From assembly GCA_900543475.1 (NCBI GenBank), contig UQRU01000110.1, forward strand, positions 1 through 6,925: a stretch of 6,925 nucleotides of DNA, written 5' to 3'. Shown here one piece after another: positions 6,849 through 6,925 of this stretch (positions within the stretch are counted from its first letter, which is position 1; each line of letters opens with the position of its first letter). The notes below the pieces were generated by a model, which saw only the letters and a program-made list of their open reading frames with translations, ran no database searches and had not been told where the DNA came from. This DNA comes from an uncultured Eubacteriales bacterium (GTDB lineage: Bacteria > Bacillota > Clostridia > Christensenellales > CAG-138). A program made the translations under genes and the position numbers.

Positions 6849-6925
6849 GCCTGTCGAAAAACCCCCGGGGGTTCGGGGGCCGCAATGCAGTTCGCAAAGG
6901 TCGCGCTGCGTCGGCCCGTGGGGCC
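6849..6925 (-). repeat. 77-bp repeat, right copy, runs to window end
   Basis: This is the inverted copy of 18-94 (76 of 77 identical) and runs up to the last base, so its true outer end lies beyond the window. Its inner end, GCCTGTCGAAAAACCCC, directly follows the yugP terminator, just as the left copy directly follows a stem-loop. Relative to outgoing transcription, both copies have the same orientation. No gene lies within it. Confidence 0.93.

Noticed and set aside
6849..6925. 5' end of a class C group II intron behind the yugP terminator
   Set aside because: The position fits such introns but the sequence begins GCCTGTCG rather than the usual GUGYG start, and no intron-encoded protein is visible.

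Overview
The window looks like a piece of a GC-rich (roughly 60% by eye) Firmicutes chromosome, most likely a gut-type Clostridia/Oscillospiraceae relative. The support is the gene set (an rpsF-ssb-rpsR operon, a YugP-type membrane protease, a class F-like sortase), strong AGGAGG-type ribosome binding sites and sigma-A-type promoters. The lineage is inferred from gene content and style; no 16S or other marker is present.

Layout, left to right. Positions 1-211 hold no gene: one copy of a 77-bp repeat (18-94), a stem-loop (94-123), a short GC-rich direct repeat, and then the rho-independent terminator (212-236) of the first operon. Positions 272-1310, minus strand, are the operon rpsF (S6) - ssb - rpsR (S18), transcribed right to left from a good promoter at 1378-1407, with a hairpin in its leader. 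Positions 1422-1621 are a GC-rich, hairpin-rich, non-coding 3' region ending in a likely terminator for the next operon. Positions 1622-5095, minus strand, are argS - serS - a small lipoprotein gene, apparently one transcription unit. Positions 5096-5299 are a divergent promoter region with two back-to-back extended -10 promoters, one for argS (minus) and one for the sortase (plus). Positions 5300-6808, plus strand, are a two-gene unit of a membrane-anchored sortase and a YugP-like zinc metallopeptidase. It is closed by a strong terminator (6818-6847) and followed directly by the second, inverted copy of the 77-bp repeat (6849-6925), which runs to the last base of the window.

How the genes work together: the minus-strand genes are core translation and replication functions (two ribosomal proteins, SSB, two aminoacyl-tRNA synthetases). 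A secreted lipoprotein of unknown role is translationally linked to serS. The plus-strand pair acts at the cell envelope: a sortase that would attach or polymerise surface proteins, and a membrane protease. No sortase substrate (LPXTG-type protein), mobile-element gene, CRISPR array, tRNA or rRNA was seen.

I did not find a new defence or accessory system; this is mostly ordinary housekeeping DNA. The points most worth a second look are the 77-bp repeat that abuts terminator-like hairpins at both window ends, the apparently leaderless sortase mRNA, the lipoprotein coupled to serS, and the structured non-coding stretch at 1453-1621.
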